From: UMGS1387 sp045539625
GTDB lineage: Bacteria > Bacillota > Clostridia > Oscillospirales > CAG-382
Direction: 5' to 3'
DNA length: 64,000 nucleotides
Assembly (NCBI GenBank): GCA_045539625.1
Contig: JAZQFS010000064.1
Coordinates: forward strand, 1 to 64,000
Numbering within the stretch: position 1 is the first letter of the stretch; each line of letters starts with the position of its first letter. The position numbers were made by a program, and so were the translations under genes. This document shows positions 1 to 9,757 of the stretch, one piece after another. The notes below the pieces were generated by a model. The model did no database searches, had not been told where the DNA came from, and saw only the letters and a list, made by a program, of their open reading frames with translations.

Positions 1-1
1 T

Positions 2-427
2 CTTTCTGAAACAAGCAGAAAAGTTTATCTTGTGCAAAATCTTGATTTTATCACAGGCGAAAAGACACTTTATGACAAGCTTGTTGAAAAGGAAAATGTT
101 GAAATCATTCTCGGTGCTACTGTTGACTCCTTTGTGGGAGAAGACGAGCTTTGCGGCATTGTGATTAACACAGCAGACGGCAAGAAAACACTTGATGTTG
201 ACGGTGTATTTGTTGCAATCGGTCTTATTCCTCAAAACGAGCCTTTCAGCAATGTTATTACTCTTGATGAAAGAGGATATGCGGCGTTTGGCGAAGATTG
301 TATCACAAACACCGATGGTATCTTTGTTGCGGGCGACTGCAGACAGAAAAAAATCCGCCAGGTGGCTACAGCCGCTTCTGACGGTGCTGTTGCTGCTCTT
401 GCGGCTTGCAGTTATCTTGACAGATAG
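2..427 (+). CDS. trxB: Thioredoxin reductase, C-terminal part (5' end outside window)
   Basis: This is the last 141 codons of a flavoprotein of the thioredoxin reductase family; the frame is open from base 2, so the real start lies upstream of the window. It would reduce thioredoxin with NADPH in the cytosol. The visible part holds the end of the NADPH domain (KVYLVQN, the strand where the cofactor phosphate is bound), then the returning FAD domain with GVFVAIGLIPQN and the terminal flavin motif GIFVAGDCRQK followed by QVATAASDGAVAA. The first ATG/GTG in the window (position 32) is internal. It fits the oxygen-defence genes elsewhere in the window but is not linked to them. A ferredoxin-dependent variant cannot be excluded from the C-terminus alone. 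Confidence 0.9.
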   Translation, partial: LSETSRKVYLVQNLDFITGEKTLYDKLVEKENVEIILGATVDSFVGEDELCGIVINTADGKKTLDVDGVFVAIGLIPQNEPFSNVITLDERGYAAFGEDCITNTDGIFVAGDCRQKKIRQVATAASDGAVAALAACSYLDR

Positions 428-442
428 TTAGTTTTATGTCAC

Positions 443-505
443 GCAAGAGGACGGTCGCTTTTTGAAAAAAGCTCCGCAAAAACTTTATTTTGGCTGTCGC
501 CGATG
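443..505 (-). repeat. Dispersed intergenic repeat, copy A
   Basis: About 60 bp that on the minus strand closely match 14503-14560 on the plus strand: both contain GACAGCCAAAATAAAGTT, then TTGCGGA, TTTCA, GACCGT and CTC blocks in the same order with roughly ten differences. Both copies are intergenic and neither is in an open frame with a start. Function unknown; it looks like a genome-dispersed small element rather than a terminator, since no T-run follows. Confidence 0.6.
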
Positions 506-588
506 AGAAATGAATATGATGATAAAGGAGCGGCTTTGGGCTGCTCCTTGCTGTATAATATTGTTGGTAAGACAAAAGGTGTAATTTT

Positions 589-834
589 ATGAAAAGAATT
601 TTAGATAATGATAAAGTGAATATAATCGGACCTCAAATCAAAAAGCTTAGAAAACAGGCGGGCTTAAGCCAAAGACAGCTTTCCGAAAAGCTTGAGCTTG
701 AGGCGGTGTACACTTGCAGAGGCTCGATATCACGGATTGAAAGCGGACTTCGTGCTGTGACCGATATTGAAATAGCGGCGATAGCGAAAATTCTCGGCGT
801 TTCTGTGGATAAGCTCTTTGATGTGGAAAAGTAG
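589..834 (+). CDS. Xre-family helix-turn-helix regulator, 81 residues
   Basis: A stand-alone DNA-binding protein made of a single Cro/CI-type HTH (residues about 12-76): IKKLRKQAGLSQRQLSEKL is helices 1-2 and the following GSISRIESG is the recognition helix, ending with the usual IAKILGVSVDKLF. No ligand or protease domain is attached. The insert EAVYTCRG before the recognition helix is slightly longer than in the commonest members. It stands alone, separated from the reductase by a repeat-bearing gap, and is closed by a strong hairpin at 894-932. Targets are not visible. Confidence 0.85.
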   Translation: MKRILDNDKVNIIGPQIKKLRKQAGLSQRQLSEKLELEAVYTCRGSISRIESGLRAVTDIEIAAIAKILGVSVDKLFDVEK

Positions 835-893
835 AATATAAAACAGAAAAGAATAGATTTTAAACCGAAGTGCCTTTTTGTTATATCAAATAA

Positions 894-932
894 ATCCGCC
901 GTAACAGCTATTACGGCGGATGTGTTTTTTTT
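894..932 (+). terminator. Rho-independent terminator after Xre gene
   Basis: Perfect 11-bp stem ATCCGCCGTAA/TTACGGCGGAT with a 6-base loop, followed by GTG and eight T. It separates the Xre gene from the convergent lipoprotein gene. Confidence 0.85.
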
Positions 933-942
933 GTGTTATAAA

Positions 943-1491
943 TTATTTGTAAATGTAATCTATGGTTATCAGTTCTTTTGGACATTCCCGTATTACATTG
1001 TACAGCTTATCTGTTGATAAAACAAGCTCAACCCCGTCTTTGAAGAAGTGTCTGTATCCGTATATAATGAATGTATCTCCCATGTCAACGGCTTTGGGTC
1101 TGAGATCAAACTCTTTTTCTCCCACAGTTATATATATATCGCCGGCTGTGTATCCGCCGAGACACAGTTGTTCGCCTTCTTCCACAAGTATTTCGCTTAT
1201 AACATACCTATTCTTTTTGAAGCTTTCCTTTGATTCATTGGAAAAGCTGCCGTCAAAAGTCATTTCTTTTACCGGGTATACATATTGTGTTTCGTATTCG
1301 CTTGCACCAAGATTGAAGCTGATGGAGTTAACCAAAAGAGAGTCGCGGGCATTGCCGTTGTCTGAAGAATAATCATTTTCTTCATAATAATCTTCTTCGT
1401 AGTTTTCATTGTTGCCGAAGATGCCTGCACATGATGCCATTAAAAGTGTTACAAGAACCAAGAACAATGGGATAATAAAATGTTTTTTCAT
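943..1491 (-). CDS. Predicted lipoprotein of unknown function
   Basis: A 182-residue protein with an N-terminal lipoprotein signal: MKKH, a hydrophobic stretch, then the lipobox LMASC (Cys near residue 21), so it should be anchored outside the membrane. After it comes a very acidic, low-complexity tract rich in Glu, Asp, Asn and Tyr (residues about 28-46), then an ordered-looking beta-rich region with YVYPVKEMTFDG and GDTFIIYGYRHFF. I do not recognise the family. A GGATGG site precedes the ATG. It is encoded just downstream of the GH95 gene on the same strand (16 bp gap) and may be co-transcribed with it. Confidence 0.7.
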   Translation of the reverse strand: MKKHFIIPLFLVLVTLLMASCAGIFGNNENYEEDYYEENDYSSDNGNARDSLLVNSISFNLGASEYETQYVYPVKEMTFDGSFSNESKESFKKNRYVISEILVEEGEQLCLGGYTAGDIYITVGEKEFDLRPKAVDMGDTFIIYGYRHFFKDGVELVLSTDKLYNVIRECPKELITIDYIYK

Positions 1492-1507
1492 AATACTACC
1501 ATCCTTT

Positions 1508-3796
1508 TTATATAATTTTTATTCTTTCACCTGATTTAAGTGTCACCTCTGTCAGCTTGCCGTCGCACAGTACCTTTTGTGTGCAATCTTTCTTTGTGGT
1601 AAGAAAAGCACTTGTTACCTTGCCGTCGCACCATGTCATATCAAGACTGATACCGCCTTTAAGCTTCATACCGTAAAGACTGCCGCTTGACAGCTCTTTT
1701 GGAAGGGCGGGGAGAAGCTTAATAATGCCGTCCTCCTTCTGCACCAGCATAAGACCGATGCCGCTTGCAACGCCGAAGTTGCCGTCAATCTGGAATGGTG
1801 GATGTGCATCAAACAGGTTGGTGTAAACACCGCCGCCCTGCTTGAAGGTGCCGTCCCAGCCTTCGGCAATATGAGTGAGAAGTGACTTTACAAAGTGGAA
1901 GGCTTTTTCGCTGTCCTTCAGCTTTGCCCAAAGATTTGTTTTCCAGCCCATGCTCCAGCCTGTACCTGCCATACCTCTTGCATCAAGAGATTTGCGTACA
2001 GCCTCAACAATTTCGGGATTCTTGCCCTCTGATATTATTTCACCCGGGAACAGACCGTAAAGGTGAGAAACGTGGCGGTGTAAAGGCTCGGGCTCAACAT
2101 ATTCCTTGTCAAATTCCACAAGTCTGCCCTGTGAGTCTGTTTTGAAAAATTCAACCTTGGGAATAACATCTTCAAGTCTTGCCTTGAACTCGTCATCATC
2201 GCCCGTAATTTCAAGTCCTTTGATTATACACCTGAACAGGTCGGCACAGATACTCTGACTCATACAGGTATAGGGTGCAGAGCCAAATTTGTCGCCGTCG
2301 GGCACAAGCTGATACTTGTTTTCGGGGCTTGTTGAGGGGAAGATTACAAGCTGTCCGTCGCACTCTGTCAGAATATCAAGATAGAAGCGTGCGGCCTCTT
2401 TCATAAGAGGAAGTGCGGTGTTTTTCAGATATTCCTCGTCAAGGGTGTATTCGTAGTAGTCATAGAGCATTCTTGCAAGCCAGCCGCTTCCCATGCTCCA
2501 GAAGCAGTAACAAGCTGAACCTGTATAGTTGCCCGTTGCCTCTGTAAAGCCCCATAAGTCTATGTTATGATGGCATACAAAGCCGTCGGCACCGTAGATT
2601 TTTTTCGCCGTTTCAACACCTGTCTTGCTGATTTTCTTAACAAGTCCCACAAGAGGCTCGTAGCACTCGTCAAGCCCCATCATAAGACAAGGCCAGTAAT
2701 TCATTTCTGTGTTGATATTAACGGTATAATTTGAGCTCCAAGGGGCATATTCCCGCTCGTTCCAGATGCCCTGAAGATTAGATGCCTGAGAGCCCTGACG
2801 TGAGCAGGCTATGGTCAGATACTTTGCATAGTTGAAAAGAAGCTCGCAAAGACCGATGTCGCCGTCGGGGTTGTCAAGTCTTGTGACGGTATCAATATCG
2901 CTTGGCTTGTCAACAAGATTGAGAACTGTTCTGTTGTAAAGAGCACCTGCGTCGCTTATGTGCTCCTTTTTTATTTCCGAATACCCCGCCGATAAAGCAG
3001 CCTTTAGCTGTGAAAGTGTTTTGTCCGTACACTCTTTCAGCGGCATAAGCGTGCTTTGGTCAATATATGTTGTGTTTGCGGCGGTAAGAATGATAAGCTC
3101 GTTTATGCCGTCAAAGCAAACCTTGCCCTCTGTGTAAGACGGAGCTTTGTCGCAAATAAACTGACAAGCCATAACGAATTTGACCGTCTTTTCGCTGTCA
3201 TCAAGAACGCCGGAGTTTGTTACAGAAGCAACACCCACAAGCTTGTCTGCCGCTGCACCCTTTACAACAAAGATACCGCCGTCAAAGCTTTGCTCGTTGT
3301 GAAGAAGCGTCTCAAAGGATATTTTTATATTGCTTTTTATCTTTGAAGAAATTTTTACCGCAAAGCACTTGTGAGGATATGAAAAGAAGTACTCATATTT
3401 CACGCCCTTGTCGCCCTTGATGAGGGTTTCGGCAAGACTTGCTTCAAGGTCAAGGCTTCGCTCATACTCTCCTTCATAGCAGCCGTCGTTTTCTATGTAC
3501 AGATTGCCCATGGGAAGATAGGCACAGCTTTGAGGGCGTCCGATGTTTACCTCCAGGTGTCTGTCGGCTTCTTCTCTTTTGCCTTCACGAGTAAGCTGCT
3601 GAAGAATTTTGTACTGCTCGGTTTTGTCAGCCTGTGGCTCGCTTATGGGCTTGCCGTTCCACAGAGTGTCAAGATTGAGAGAAATCTTTTCTTTTTGAAT
3701 GTTGCCGTAAACCATACCTCCGAAAGCACCGTTGCCCAAAGGCAGAGCCTCCTCGAAGAATGAGGCAGGAGTTTTATAAAAAATGCGGTTTTCCAT
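1508..3796 (-). CDS. GH95 alpha-L-fucosidase
   Basis: A 762-residue inverting fucosidase of glycoside hydrolase family 95, expected to remove alpha-1,2-linked L-fucose (or related galactose) from glycans. The N-terminal GNGAFGGMVYG and LDTLWNGKP are typical of the family. The known catalytic residues are all in place: the asparagine pair in NINTEMNYWP (about residue 356), the acid Glu in STSPENKY (about 487) and the Asp in QIDGNFG (about 670). The HRHVSHLYGLFPG motif is also family-typical. No signal peptide is seen, so it probably acts on imported oligosaccharides. It is divergent from the GH115 gene across a 219-bp promoter region; GGTGATTG precedes the ATG. Confidence 0.95.
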   Translation of the reverse strand: MENRIFYKTPASFFEEALPLGNGAFGGMVYGNIQKEKISLNLDTLWNGKPISEPQADKTEQYKILQQLTREGKREEADRHLEVNIGRPQSCAYLPMGNLYIENDGCYEGEYERSLDLEASLAETLIKGDKGVKYEYFFSYPHKCFAVKISSKIKSNIKISFETLLHNEQSFDGGIFVVKGAAADKLVGVASVTNSGVLDDSEKTVKFVMACQFICDKAPSYTEGKVCFDGINELIILTAANTTYIDQSTLMPLKECTDKTLSQLKAALSAGYSEIKKEHISDAGALYNRTVLNLVDKPSDIDTVTRLDNPDGDIGLCELLFNYAKYLTIACSRQGSQASNLQGIWNEREYAPWSSNYTVNINTEMNYWPCLMMGLDECYEPLVGLVKKISKTGVETAKKIYGADGFVCHHNIDLWGFTEATGNYTGSACYCFWSMGSGWLARMLYDYYEYTLDEEYLKNTALPLMKEAARFYLDILTECDGQLVIFPSTSPENKYQLVPDGDKFGSAPYTCMSQSICADLFRCIIKGLEITGDDDEFKARLEDVIPKVEFFKTDSQGRLVEFDKEYVEPEPLHRHVSHLYGLFPGEIISEGKNPEIVEAVRKSLDARGMAGTGWSMGWKTNLWAKLKDSEKAFHFVKSLLTHIAEGWDGTFKQGGGVYTNLFDAHPPFQIDGNFGVASGIGLMLVQKEDGIIKLLPALPKELSSGSLYGMKLKGGISLDMTWCDGKVTSAFLTTKKDCTQKVLCDGKLTEVTLKSGERIKII

Positions 3797-3826
3797 ACAA
3801 TCACCTCTCGTAGTTTTTTTCTTTAT

Positions 3827-3854
3827 ATTATCATAAACCGCTCTTTTTTGTCAA
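3827..3854 (-). promoter_or_regulatory. Likely promoter of GH95 gene
   Basis: On the minus strand TTGACA (3849-3854) is followed 16 bp later by GATAAT (3827-3832). A reasonable sigma-A promoter, about 30 bp upstream of the start codon. It lies in the same gap as the stronger plus-strand promoter. Confidence 0.5.
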
Positions 3855-3955
3855 TGTACTAAAAGCACAAAAAGTATAATTATTTTCACATTTTACCTTT
3901 TTGCAGATTTGCTTTTTTGTGTAAATATTCCGCATTATTTTGCAAATAACAGGCA

Positions 3956-3984
3956 TTGACATATATTGTGGTGCAGTTTATAAT
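3956..3984 (+). promoter_or_regulatory. Sigma-A promoter of GH115-type gene
   Basis: TTGACA (3956-3961), 17-bp spacer, TATAAT (3979-3984): both boxes match consensus. GGAGG at about 4001 and ATG at 4016 follow. Confidence 0.85.
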
Positions 3985-4015
3985 GTAGGTATAAAAGGGC
4001 AGGAGGCTGAAGAAA

Positions 4016-5986
4016 ATGATAAAGCTTTTTGATAAGTCTTATTGTATAAAAATCGCACTGTTGAATAAAAACCCGTATGTAGCACTTGCGGCAAGGGATT
4101 TGTCAGACGACTTTGCAAGAGTGAGCACAAGGGGAGTAAAGGCGGAAATTTGCGATAAAGCCGAGGACGGCTGTATTGTAATATGTGAAAATACCCGTTC
4201 AACCGCAAGACCTGTGCTTGACGAGGGCTTTTCAATTACAACGGAAAACGGCAGTATATATCTTAAAGCTGACGGGTATCTCGGCACAATGTGGGCAATT
4301 TACACATTCTGTGAAAAGTATCTTGGAGTTGACCCCTGCTATATTTTCAATGATCTTGAGACGGCGAAACGTGACAGTCTTGAAATTGATGAAATAAACC
4401 TTACCGATAAACCTTCGGGCTACGGCTTCAGAGGCGTTTTTATCAATGACGAGGATTTGCTTACAGGCTGGATAAAAAGCGGCACCTACAGAAATATGGA
4501 CTATCCTTATTACCACGAGGTTGTTGCGCCTGAGGCTATGGAAAAAATTGCCGAAACGGTACTTCGCCTGAAGCTAAACCTCATTATTCCCGCTTCCTTC
4601 CTCAATGCCGACAATCCTCCCGAAAAGACACTTGCAGACGTTTGTGCAGAACGGGGAATATACGTTTCCCAGCATCATCTTGAACCTGTCGGAGTGTCGG
4701 GCTTTACCTTTAAAAACTACTGCGAAAGGTTTGGCAAAACAGGAGAGTTTTCCTACATAAAGAATCCCGACCTTATGGAAGAAATGTGGAGGTATTATGG
4801 GAAAATCTGGGCAAAATACCCCAACGTTGTTTGGCAGATAGGACTTCGCGGTCTTGCAGACCGTCCCATATGGGAAGAGGACACAAAGCCAAATGACGAA
4901 AAGCTCCGTGAATACGGCAAATTTATATCAGATGCCTACAGCAAGCAAAAAGAGATAATCCTTGAGGCGACAAACGGCAAAGCACAGTATTTTACGTCAA
5001 CTCTTTGGATGGAAGGCTCACTTCTTGCACAAAAGGATGCCGTACAGTTTCCCCAAAACGTAACGGTGATTTTTGCCGACAACGGACCAAATCAGATGTA
5101 CGGTCCCGATTTTCACACAGTGCCCCGCAAGGACGGCACAACCTACGGAATATACTATCACGTGCAGTACTGGGATTACGGTCCTCATATGGCGCCTATG
5201 ACAGGTATCGACAAGCTTCATTATAATCTGAAAAAAGCTTATGACAAGGGTGATAACACCTACTGTATTCTCAATTCCTCGTCCTTCCGTGAGTTTACCT
5301 TTGAGCTGGGTGCATACGGCAGTATGATGTGGAATATGGAGGGCTTTGACAAGCAAGCTTATTATGAAGAATACGGCAAGGCTTTCGGTGAGCATAAAGA
5401 TGCGGTGACACAGGCTGTAAAAAAATATTTTGATAGCGTGGCTACGCTTCCCAACAAAAGTCTTACAAAGCATCACGGAAAATACTTCAATTACAATATT
5501 GACGAAATTGCCGACGGCGTGAAAAACTGTGTTATAAAGGATTGCTTTGCACTACGCCACGGAAATATGCTGGTGTCGGGTATAAATAAGCCTCTCTGCG
5601 AAGAGGTGCATAACGAAATTTATGAGGCAATAAAGAAAGCCGTTCCAAAATATGAACAGCTCTTCTCGGAGCTTGACGGAATTGTAAAAAAGCTGCCTGA
5701 TGCACAAGCACTTCACGTAAAGACAAAATGGCAGAATTACTGCAGTATTATGCTTAATCTTTATAAGTGGTATACCTTTGTTTATGAGGCAAAGAAATGC
5801 TATGACGAAAGGAATTTGACGGAATACGGGGACAAGGTAAAGCTTGCCGTACAAAGCCTTGAAGCTCTGTTGGATTTCAGAAAATGCGCCGAATACGGTG
5901 TGTTTGAAAACTGGTACAGGGGCGACGATAAGATGAATTTGATAACGGCTCTTGAAAAGACAAAAAAACTTGCACAAATACAGTGA
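4016..5986 (+). CDS. GH115-type alpha-glucuronidase
   Basis: A 656-residue protein resembling family 115 alpha-glucuronidases, which release (4-O-methyl)glucuronic acid from xylan or arabinogalactan side chains. The N-terminal part contains the ATMWAIY-like segment (GTMWAIYTFCEKYLGVDP), followed by the family signature FRGVFINDEDLLTGW (about residue 140), the LNLIIPASF strand, the VSQHHLEPVG segment and WQIGLRGLADRPIW (about 275). It has no signal peptide and lacks the C-terminal accessory domains that bring classical members to 800-1000 residues, so it is a short cytosolic form. It fits the downstream glucuronate operon at 11-15.5 kb. Substrate is inferred from family only. Confidence 0.7.
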   Translation: MIKLFDKSYCIKIALLNKNPYVALAARDLSDDFARVSTRGVKAEICDKAEDGCIVICENTRSTARPVLDEGFSITTENGSIYLKADGYLGTMWAIYTFCEKYLGVDPCYIFNDLETAKRDSLEIDEINLTDKPSGYGFRGVFINDEDLLTGWIKSGTYRNMDYPYYHEVVAPEAMEKIAETVLRLKLNLIIPASFLNADNPPEKTLADVCAERGIYVSQHHLEPVGVSGFTFKNYCERFGKTGEFSYIKNPDLMEEMWRYYGKIWAKYPNVVWQIGLRGLADRPIWEEDTKPNDEKLREYGKFISDAYSKQKEIILEATNGKAQYFTSTLWMEGSLLAQKDAVQFPQNVTVIFADNGPNQMYGPDFHTVPRKDGTTYGIYYHVQYWDYGPHMAPMTGIDKLHYNLKKAYDKGDNTYCILNSSSFREFTFELGAYGSMMWNMEGFDKQAYYEEYGKAFGEHKDAVTQAVKKYFDSVATLPNKSLTKHHGKYFNYNIDEIADGVKNCVIKDCFALRHGNMLVSGINKPLCEEVHNEIYEAIKKAVPKYEQLFSELDGIVKKLPDAQALHVKTKWQNYCSIMLNLYKWYTFVYEAKKCYDERNLTEYGDKVKLAVQSLEALLDFRKCAEYGVFENWYRGDDKMNLITALEKTKKLAQIQ

Positions 5987-5995
5987 ATATTTCCA

Positions 5996-6026
5996 AACCG
6001 CTTCATTATGAGGCGGTTGTTTTTTT
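5996..6026 (+). terminator. Terminator after GH115-type gene
   Basis: Stem AACCGC/GCGGTT with an 11-base loop followed by a run of seven T. Confidence 0.8.
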
Positions 6027-6129
6027 GAAAAATGATACTAAAGTTTAAGTTTGCTTGCGGTTGCGAGAAATAAAACAACCATCAGTTGATTTAGCGTAAA
6101 AATTGTCGCGTTTTGTAACTGAAAAGGAG

Positions 6130-6158
6130 TTGACAATGTTGGTAAATTGTGCTATAAA
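6130..6158 (+). promoter_or_regulatory. Promoter of first modular secreted protein
   Basis: TTGACA (6130-6135), 17-bp spacer, TATAAA (6153-6158); AAAGGAG at 6204-6210 and ATG at 6220 follow, leaving a 5' leader of about 55 bases. Confidence 0.8.
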
Positions 6159-6219
6159 TACAATTGTAGTATGAATAAAATTAATTAATTTGTACAAAAA
6201 AACAAAGGAGAAATCTATC

Positions 6220-9200
6220 ATGAAACAGTTTTTAAGTGTTTTATTGGCAATTGCAACTGTTCTTTCCACGGTGAGCTTTGCTGCTCCCATGATGGTGGGG
6301 ACTGTTGACAGTGCGGCAGAGGTTGTCCTGACAGAAAATCAGTTATCTGCCGAGAAGGAGGAAAAAGCAACTGTTGCTGCTGAAGACCTTGGCGAAGAGG
6401 TTATTCTTAAGGAATTTACCTTTGATACCGACGCCGAAGGCTGGTATGTTGAGGATGTGGGTAAAGGTTACAGCGGCGGTATTGACGGAAACGGTCTGTT
6501 TACCATAACAAGTGATGCAGACTGCAGAGACCCAAGAATAACAAACAAGAGTCTTTCCTTGAAAACACAGTATGTTACAAAGATTGAAGTTAAGGTAAAG
6601 AAGTCCTGTGCCGAAGGTCAGAACTTCCAGATTTTCTATATGTGTAACGGCGGAGGTGCCAATGCGGCAAACATGGTTCAGAAGGCTTACTCCACTACAA
6701 ATGAGTGGAACGTTCTGACATTTGAAACCTCAACCTTTACAGGTACCTGGGAAGGCAGATTCACAGGTATGCGCCTTGATGCAGGTAATATTGCAGAGGC
6801 TGTGTATTCTCTTGACTATATAAGAATTTACGGCTATGTTGCACCTGTCAACTTTAAGCCCGGCTATAATATGCTTACAGGTACAGAAGATGCAATGGAT
6901 TTTGATGACCTTACAAACACAACAGCAAGCGACGGAAGCCTTGAAGACTCAGAGGGCAAAGTGCTCTTTACTTATAACACGGCACAGACATCTACTCTCA
7001 GTGTTGTAGATTCTCCCGTTGCCGGCGAAACAGGCAAGTCCCTTATGTTCAGCGGATATCTTTATGAAAAAGCACAGGCTAAGACAAGCTACGAGCTTTA
7101 TCCTCAGCTTTATACAAAAGACGTAGTAAGATATGAAGCACCTGAAGACGGAAGACCTGTTCTTATCAAGTACGACATTTTCTCTCAGAAGCAGTTTGAT
7201 GAATCTACCACAGCTTATACAACCGGTGCAACCTCATCATATCCTTTGTTCAGAGACAAGCTTAACGGCAAGGGTAACGGTGCATACAGTTATAGCTGCT
7301 ATGCTTATAATGAATCTCCTGCATGGACTCACGCTCACGTGCTTGATGAAAACAGCGGCACTGCGGGACTTGCAAACATTCAGCTTACGGCACACCTTAA
7401 TGCTGATGGATATAACAAGGCTACAAATAAAACCGTAGGAGATACATCTGATGACGTAGATGTTGTACGTCATTATATGGATAACCTCGGCTTCTATCCT
7501 TACTATAAGGTAACTTACATGAACGGTGACAGCGTTGTTGATACAAAGTGGGTGCTTGCAGATGCAAACGGCAACCTTCTTAAAGTTTTCAACCCCGCAG
7601 CTCAGGGAGTTGCTCTTCCCGAAGGCAAGGTGGGTTGGTCGCTGACAAAAGACGGCATAGCTTCCAAGAATATTCCTCTTGAAAACAAGGATATCGTTGT
7701 TTATGCCGTTGATGCTAATTTTAGACCCGGTATCAATATTCTTACAGGAACAGAAGAGCTTCAGGGCTTTGAAAATCTTGGCGAAATCAGCTATGATAAG
7801 AGCAAGTATATTCTGTATGCCGAAAACGGTATGTCCGTTGCAGCTGCAGGAGACAATAATATTAAGCTTACCGTAGATGCGTCCCCCGTTGGAAGCGGCA
7901 AGGCTCTTAAGCTTTACGATTATACGGGTGTTACCTCAAATCTGTCGTATACTGCAGTGCATTTTGAAACTGCAGGCTTCGAAAAGCCTTCCGATTCAAG
8001 ACCTGTATTTATAACCTTTGACACACTGCTTGCAAATGCAGATAATACGGGTGCAGGATGCGGAACCTTCTGGGTACTCAAGGGTAATGCATCAACACTT
8101 CATTCCCTCAAAATTTCGAATATGCCTGTATATAATAAGGGTGCAGAAAACATGGCTTGGGGACACTATTTTGCAAAAGACAGTGTAACAGGCGGTACTG
8201 ATTTGTCCTATATTCAGTTCCAGTACAGAGCTAAAACAGACGATGGCTTCGGCGAAAACGAGCCCAATCACTATTTTGATAACATGGGTTACTATCCTTA
8301 CTATAAGGTAACCTATATGAACGGCGACAGCGTTGTTGATACAAAGTGGATTCTTGATGACGGCAACGGCAATATTCTTGACAGCTTCGATCCTGCAAAT
8401 CAGGGCGTTGAGTATCCCGAAGGAAAGAACGGCTGGGCTCTTACCGATGGCGGAGAAAAGGCAAGCTTGGTGGCTTTGGAAAATGAAGACATTGTTCTTT
8501 ATGCAGTTGCAGGTACACCTGACAGCAATGATGAATTGCTTTATGCGTATGAGTTTAATGATGAAAGCAGTGTAGATTACGTTTATGCAACTCGTTCCTC
8601 CACAGGTGTTACTTATAATGACGGTAATGCAGTTGTTATGAGTGATATAATGGCAACCGCCGGCAACTGGGATACTATTCTTTACTTCAGAGAGAATAGT
8701 GATGCAGCACGTCCTAAGATTAAAATAAAAGATATTAAGAGAATAGCGGTGAGAATCAGACCCACACAGCTTGATACCTACACAAAAGAATCTGATAAAG
8801 CCGATGAAACAACAGGAGAAAAGCCTACATATACCCAGGATTGGTCGTCAACAAGCTTTGAAAGTTCTCTTGCAGCTTCTTCATGCCAGATAATTATGAA
8901 GTCTGCATCAAGTGCTTGGCTTTATCCCGTAAGTAAGTATTACAGAGATGTACAGGCTGACGAAGACGGCTATTATATCTTCGACGTAAATGTTACCGGT
9001 TCTGCATATAATTTTGATGAATATGTTACGGAGCTCAGACTTGACGGAACAAGTATTCTCAGTAAGTGGGAAGTTGACTATGTTCGTATATACGGCAACA
9101 GAGGAGCGGAATTTACTCCCGTTGTCACAGCTCCTCAAAAGAGAGAAGGCTATTCACTGAGAGTTGACAATGCCGAAACTACAGGTGTACGCTTTAAAGC

Positions 9201-9645
9201 GGCAATATCAGATGAAGCAAGAGAAAACAAGAATCTTACCGAATACGGCTGGATAGTTGCTCTTGCAGATACATTGGGCACAAGCGAGCTTACACATCAG
9301 TTCAAGTCAACAAACGGCAAGAAGTCTTATGTAACAGGAAAGTCATACGGAACGGTTGACGGAAACAAGATAGACAAGATTTACGAAACCGAAGAAGGTT
9401 ATAAGATATTTACTGCAGTAATTACAGGTATTCCCGCAGATAAGGCAGATAAGTATCTTGTAGTACGTCCTTACAGCGTTGTAGGCGGTGCGTATGTATA
9501 CGGTGAAAGCCGAATCACCAGCCCCAGAGAAGTAGGTCAGAAGATTTACGACAAGTGGGTAGAAGCAGGCGCCGATGAAAACGATACAAACGACGACTAC
9601 ATCAAGTATAAGGATTATATTGACACTCTCGGTATTACAAAGTAA
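6220..9645 (+). CDS. Large secreted modular protein, non-catalytic (1141 residues)
   Basis: Starts at the ATG eight to ten bases after AAAGGAG; an upstream in-frame TTG at 6190 is ignored. A signal peptide ends near SFAA, followed by the motif APMMVGTV also found in the protein at 17016. Then: a beta-sandwich with the ending FTGMRLDAG...DYIRIYG (residues about 60-208); two tandem copies (about 210-500 and 500-765) of a module starting PGYNMLTGTE and ending YYKVTYMNGD...NEDIVLYAV; a second beta-sandwich ending VTELRLDG...DYVRIYG (to about 965); and a C-terminal domain with YGWIVALADTLG (about 973-1113). No enzyme motif, SLH repeat, dockerin or sortase signal was seen. I infer a glycan-binding or scaffold role; the family is not one I can name. 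Confidence 0.75.
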   Translation: MKQFLSVLLAIATVLSTVSFAAPMMVGTVDSAAEVVLTENQLSAEKEEKATVAAEDLGEEVILKEFTFDTDAEGWYVEDVGKGYSGGIDGNGLFTITSDADCRDPRITNKSLSLKTQYVTKIEVKVKKSCAEGQNFQIFYMCNGGGANAANMVQKAYSTTNEWNVLTFETSTFTGTWEGRFTGMRLDAGNIAEAVYSLDYIRIYGYVAPVNFKPGYNMLTGTEDAMDFDDLTNTTASDGSLEDSEGKVLFTYNTAQTSTLSVVDSPVAGETGKSLMFSGYLYEKAQAKTSYELYPQLYTKDVVRYEAPEDGRPVLIKYDIFSQKQFDESTTAYTTGATSSYPLFRDKLNGKGNGAYSYSCYAYNESPAWTHAHVLDENSGTAGLANIQLTAHLNADGYNKATNKTVGDTSDDVDVVRHYMDNLGFYPYYKVTYMNGDSVVDTKWVLADANGNLLKVFNPAAQGVALPEGKVGWSLTKDGIASKNIPLENKDIVVYAVDANFRPGINILTGTEELQGFENLGEISYDKSKYILYAENGMSVAAAGDNNIKLTVDASPVGSGKALKLYDYTGVTSNLSYTAVHFETAGFEKPSDSRPVFITFDTLLANADNTGAGCGTFWVLKGNASTLHSLKISNMPVYNKGAENMAWGHYFAKDSVTGGTDLSYIQFQYRAKTDDGFGENEPNHYFDNMGYYPYYKVTYMNGDSVVDTKWILDDGNGNILDSFDPANQGVEYPEGKNGWALTDGGEKASLVALENEDIVLYAVAGTPDSNDELLYAYEFNDESSVDYVYATRSSTGVTYNDGNAVVMSDIMATAGNWDTILYFRENSDAARPKIKIKDIKRIAVRIRPTQLDTYTKESDKADETTGEKPTYTQDWSSTSFESSLAASSCQIIMKSASSAWLYPVSKYYRDVQADEDGYYIFDVNVTGSAYNFDEYVTELRLDGTSILSKWEVDYVRIYGNRGAEFTPVVTAPQKREGYSLRVDNAETTGVRFKAAISDEARENKNLTEYGWIVALADTLGTSELTHQFKSTNGKKSYVTGKSYGTVDGNKIDKIYETEEGYKIFTAVITGIPADKADKYLVVRPYSVVGGAYVYGESRITSPREVGQKIYDKWVEAGADENDTNDDYIKYKDYIDTLGITK

Positions 9646-9677
9646 AAAACACACAGAAATGTGTTAATAATTGGAAA

Positions 9678-9702
9678 AAAGGCTCATATAGAGCCTTTTT
9701 TC
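9678..9702. terminator. Bidirectional terminator between secreted protein and Fur-family gene
   Basis: AAAGGCTC-atata-GAGCCTTT stem with A-run before and T-run after, serving the two convergent genes. Confidence 0.85.
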
Positions 9703-9757
9703 TTTGCTATATAACAAAAAGAACTGCTTACCATAAAGCAGCTCTTTTGTTTTGGAT

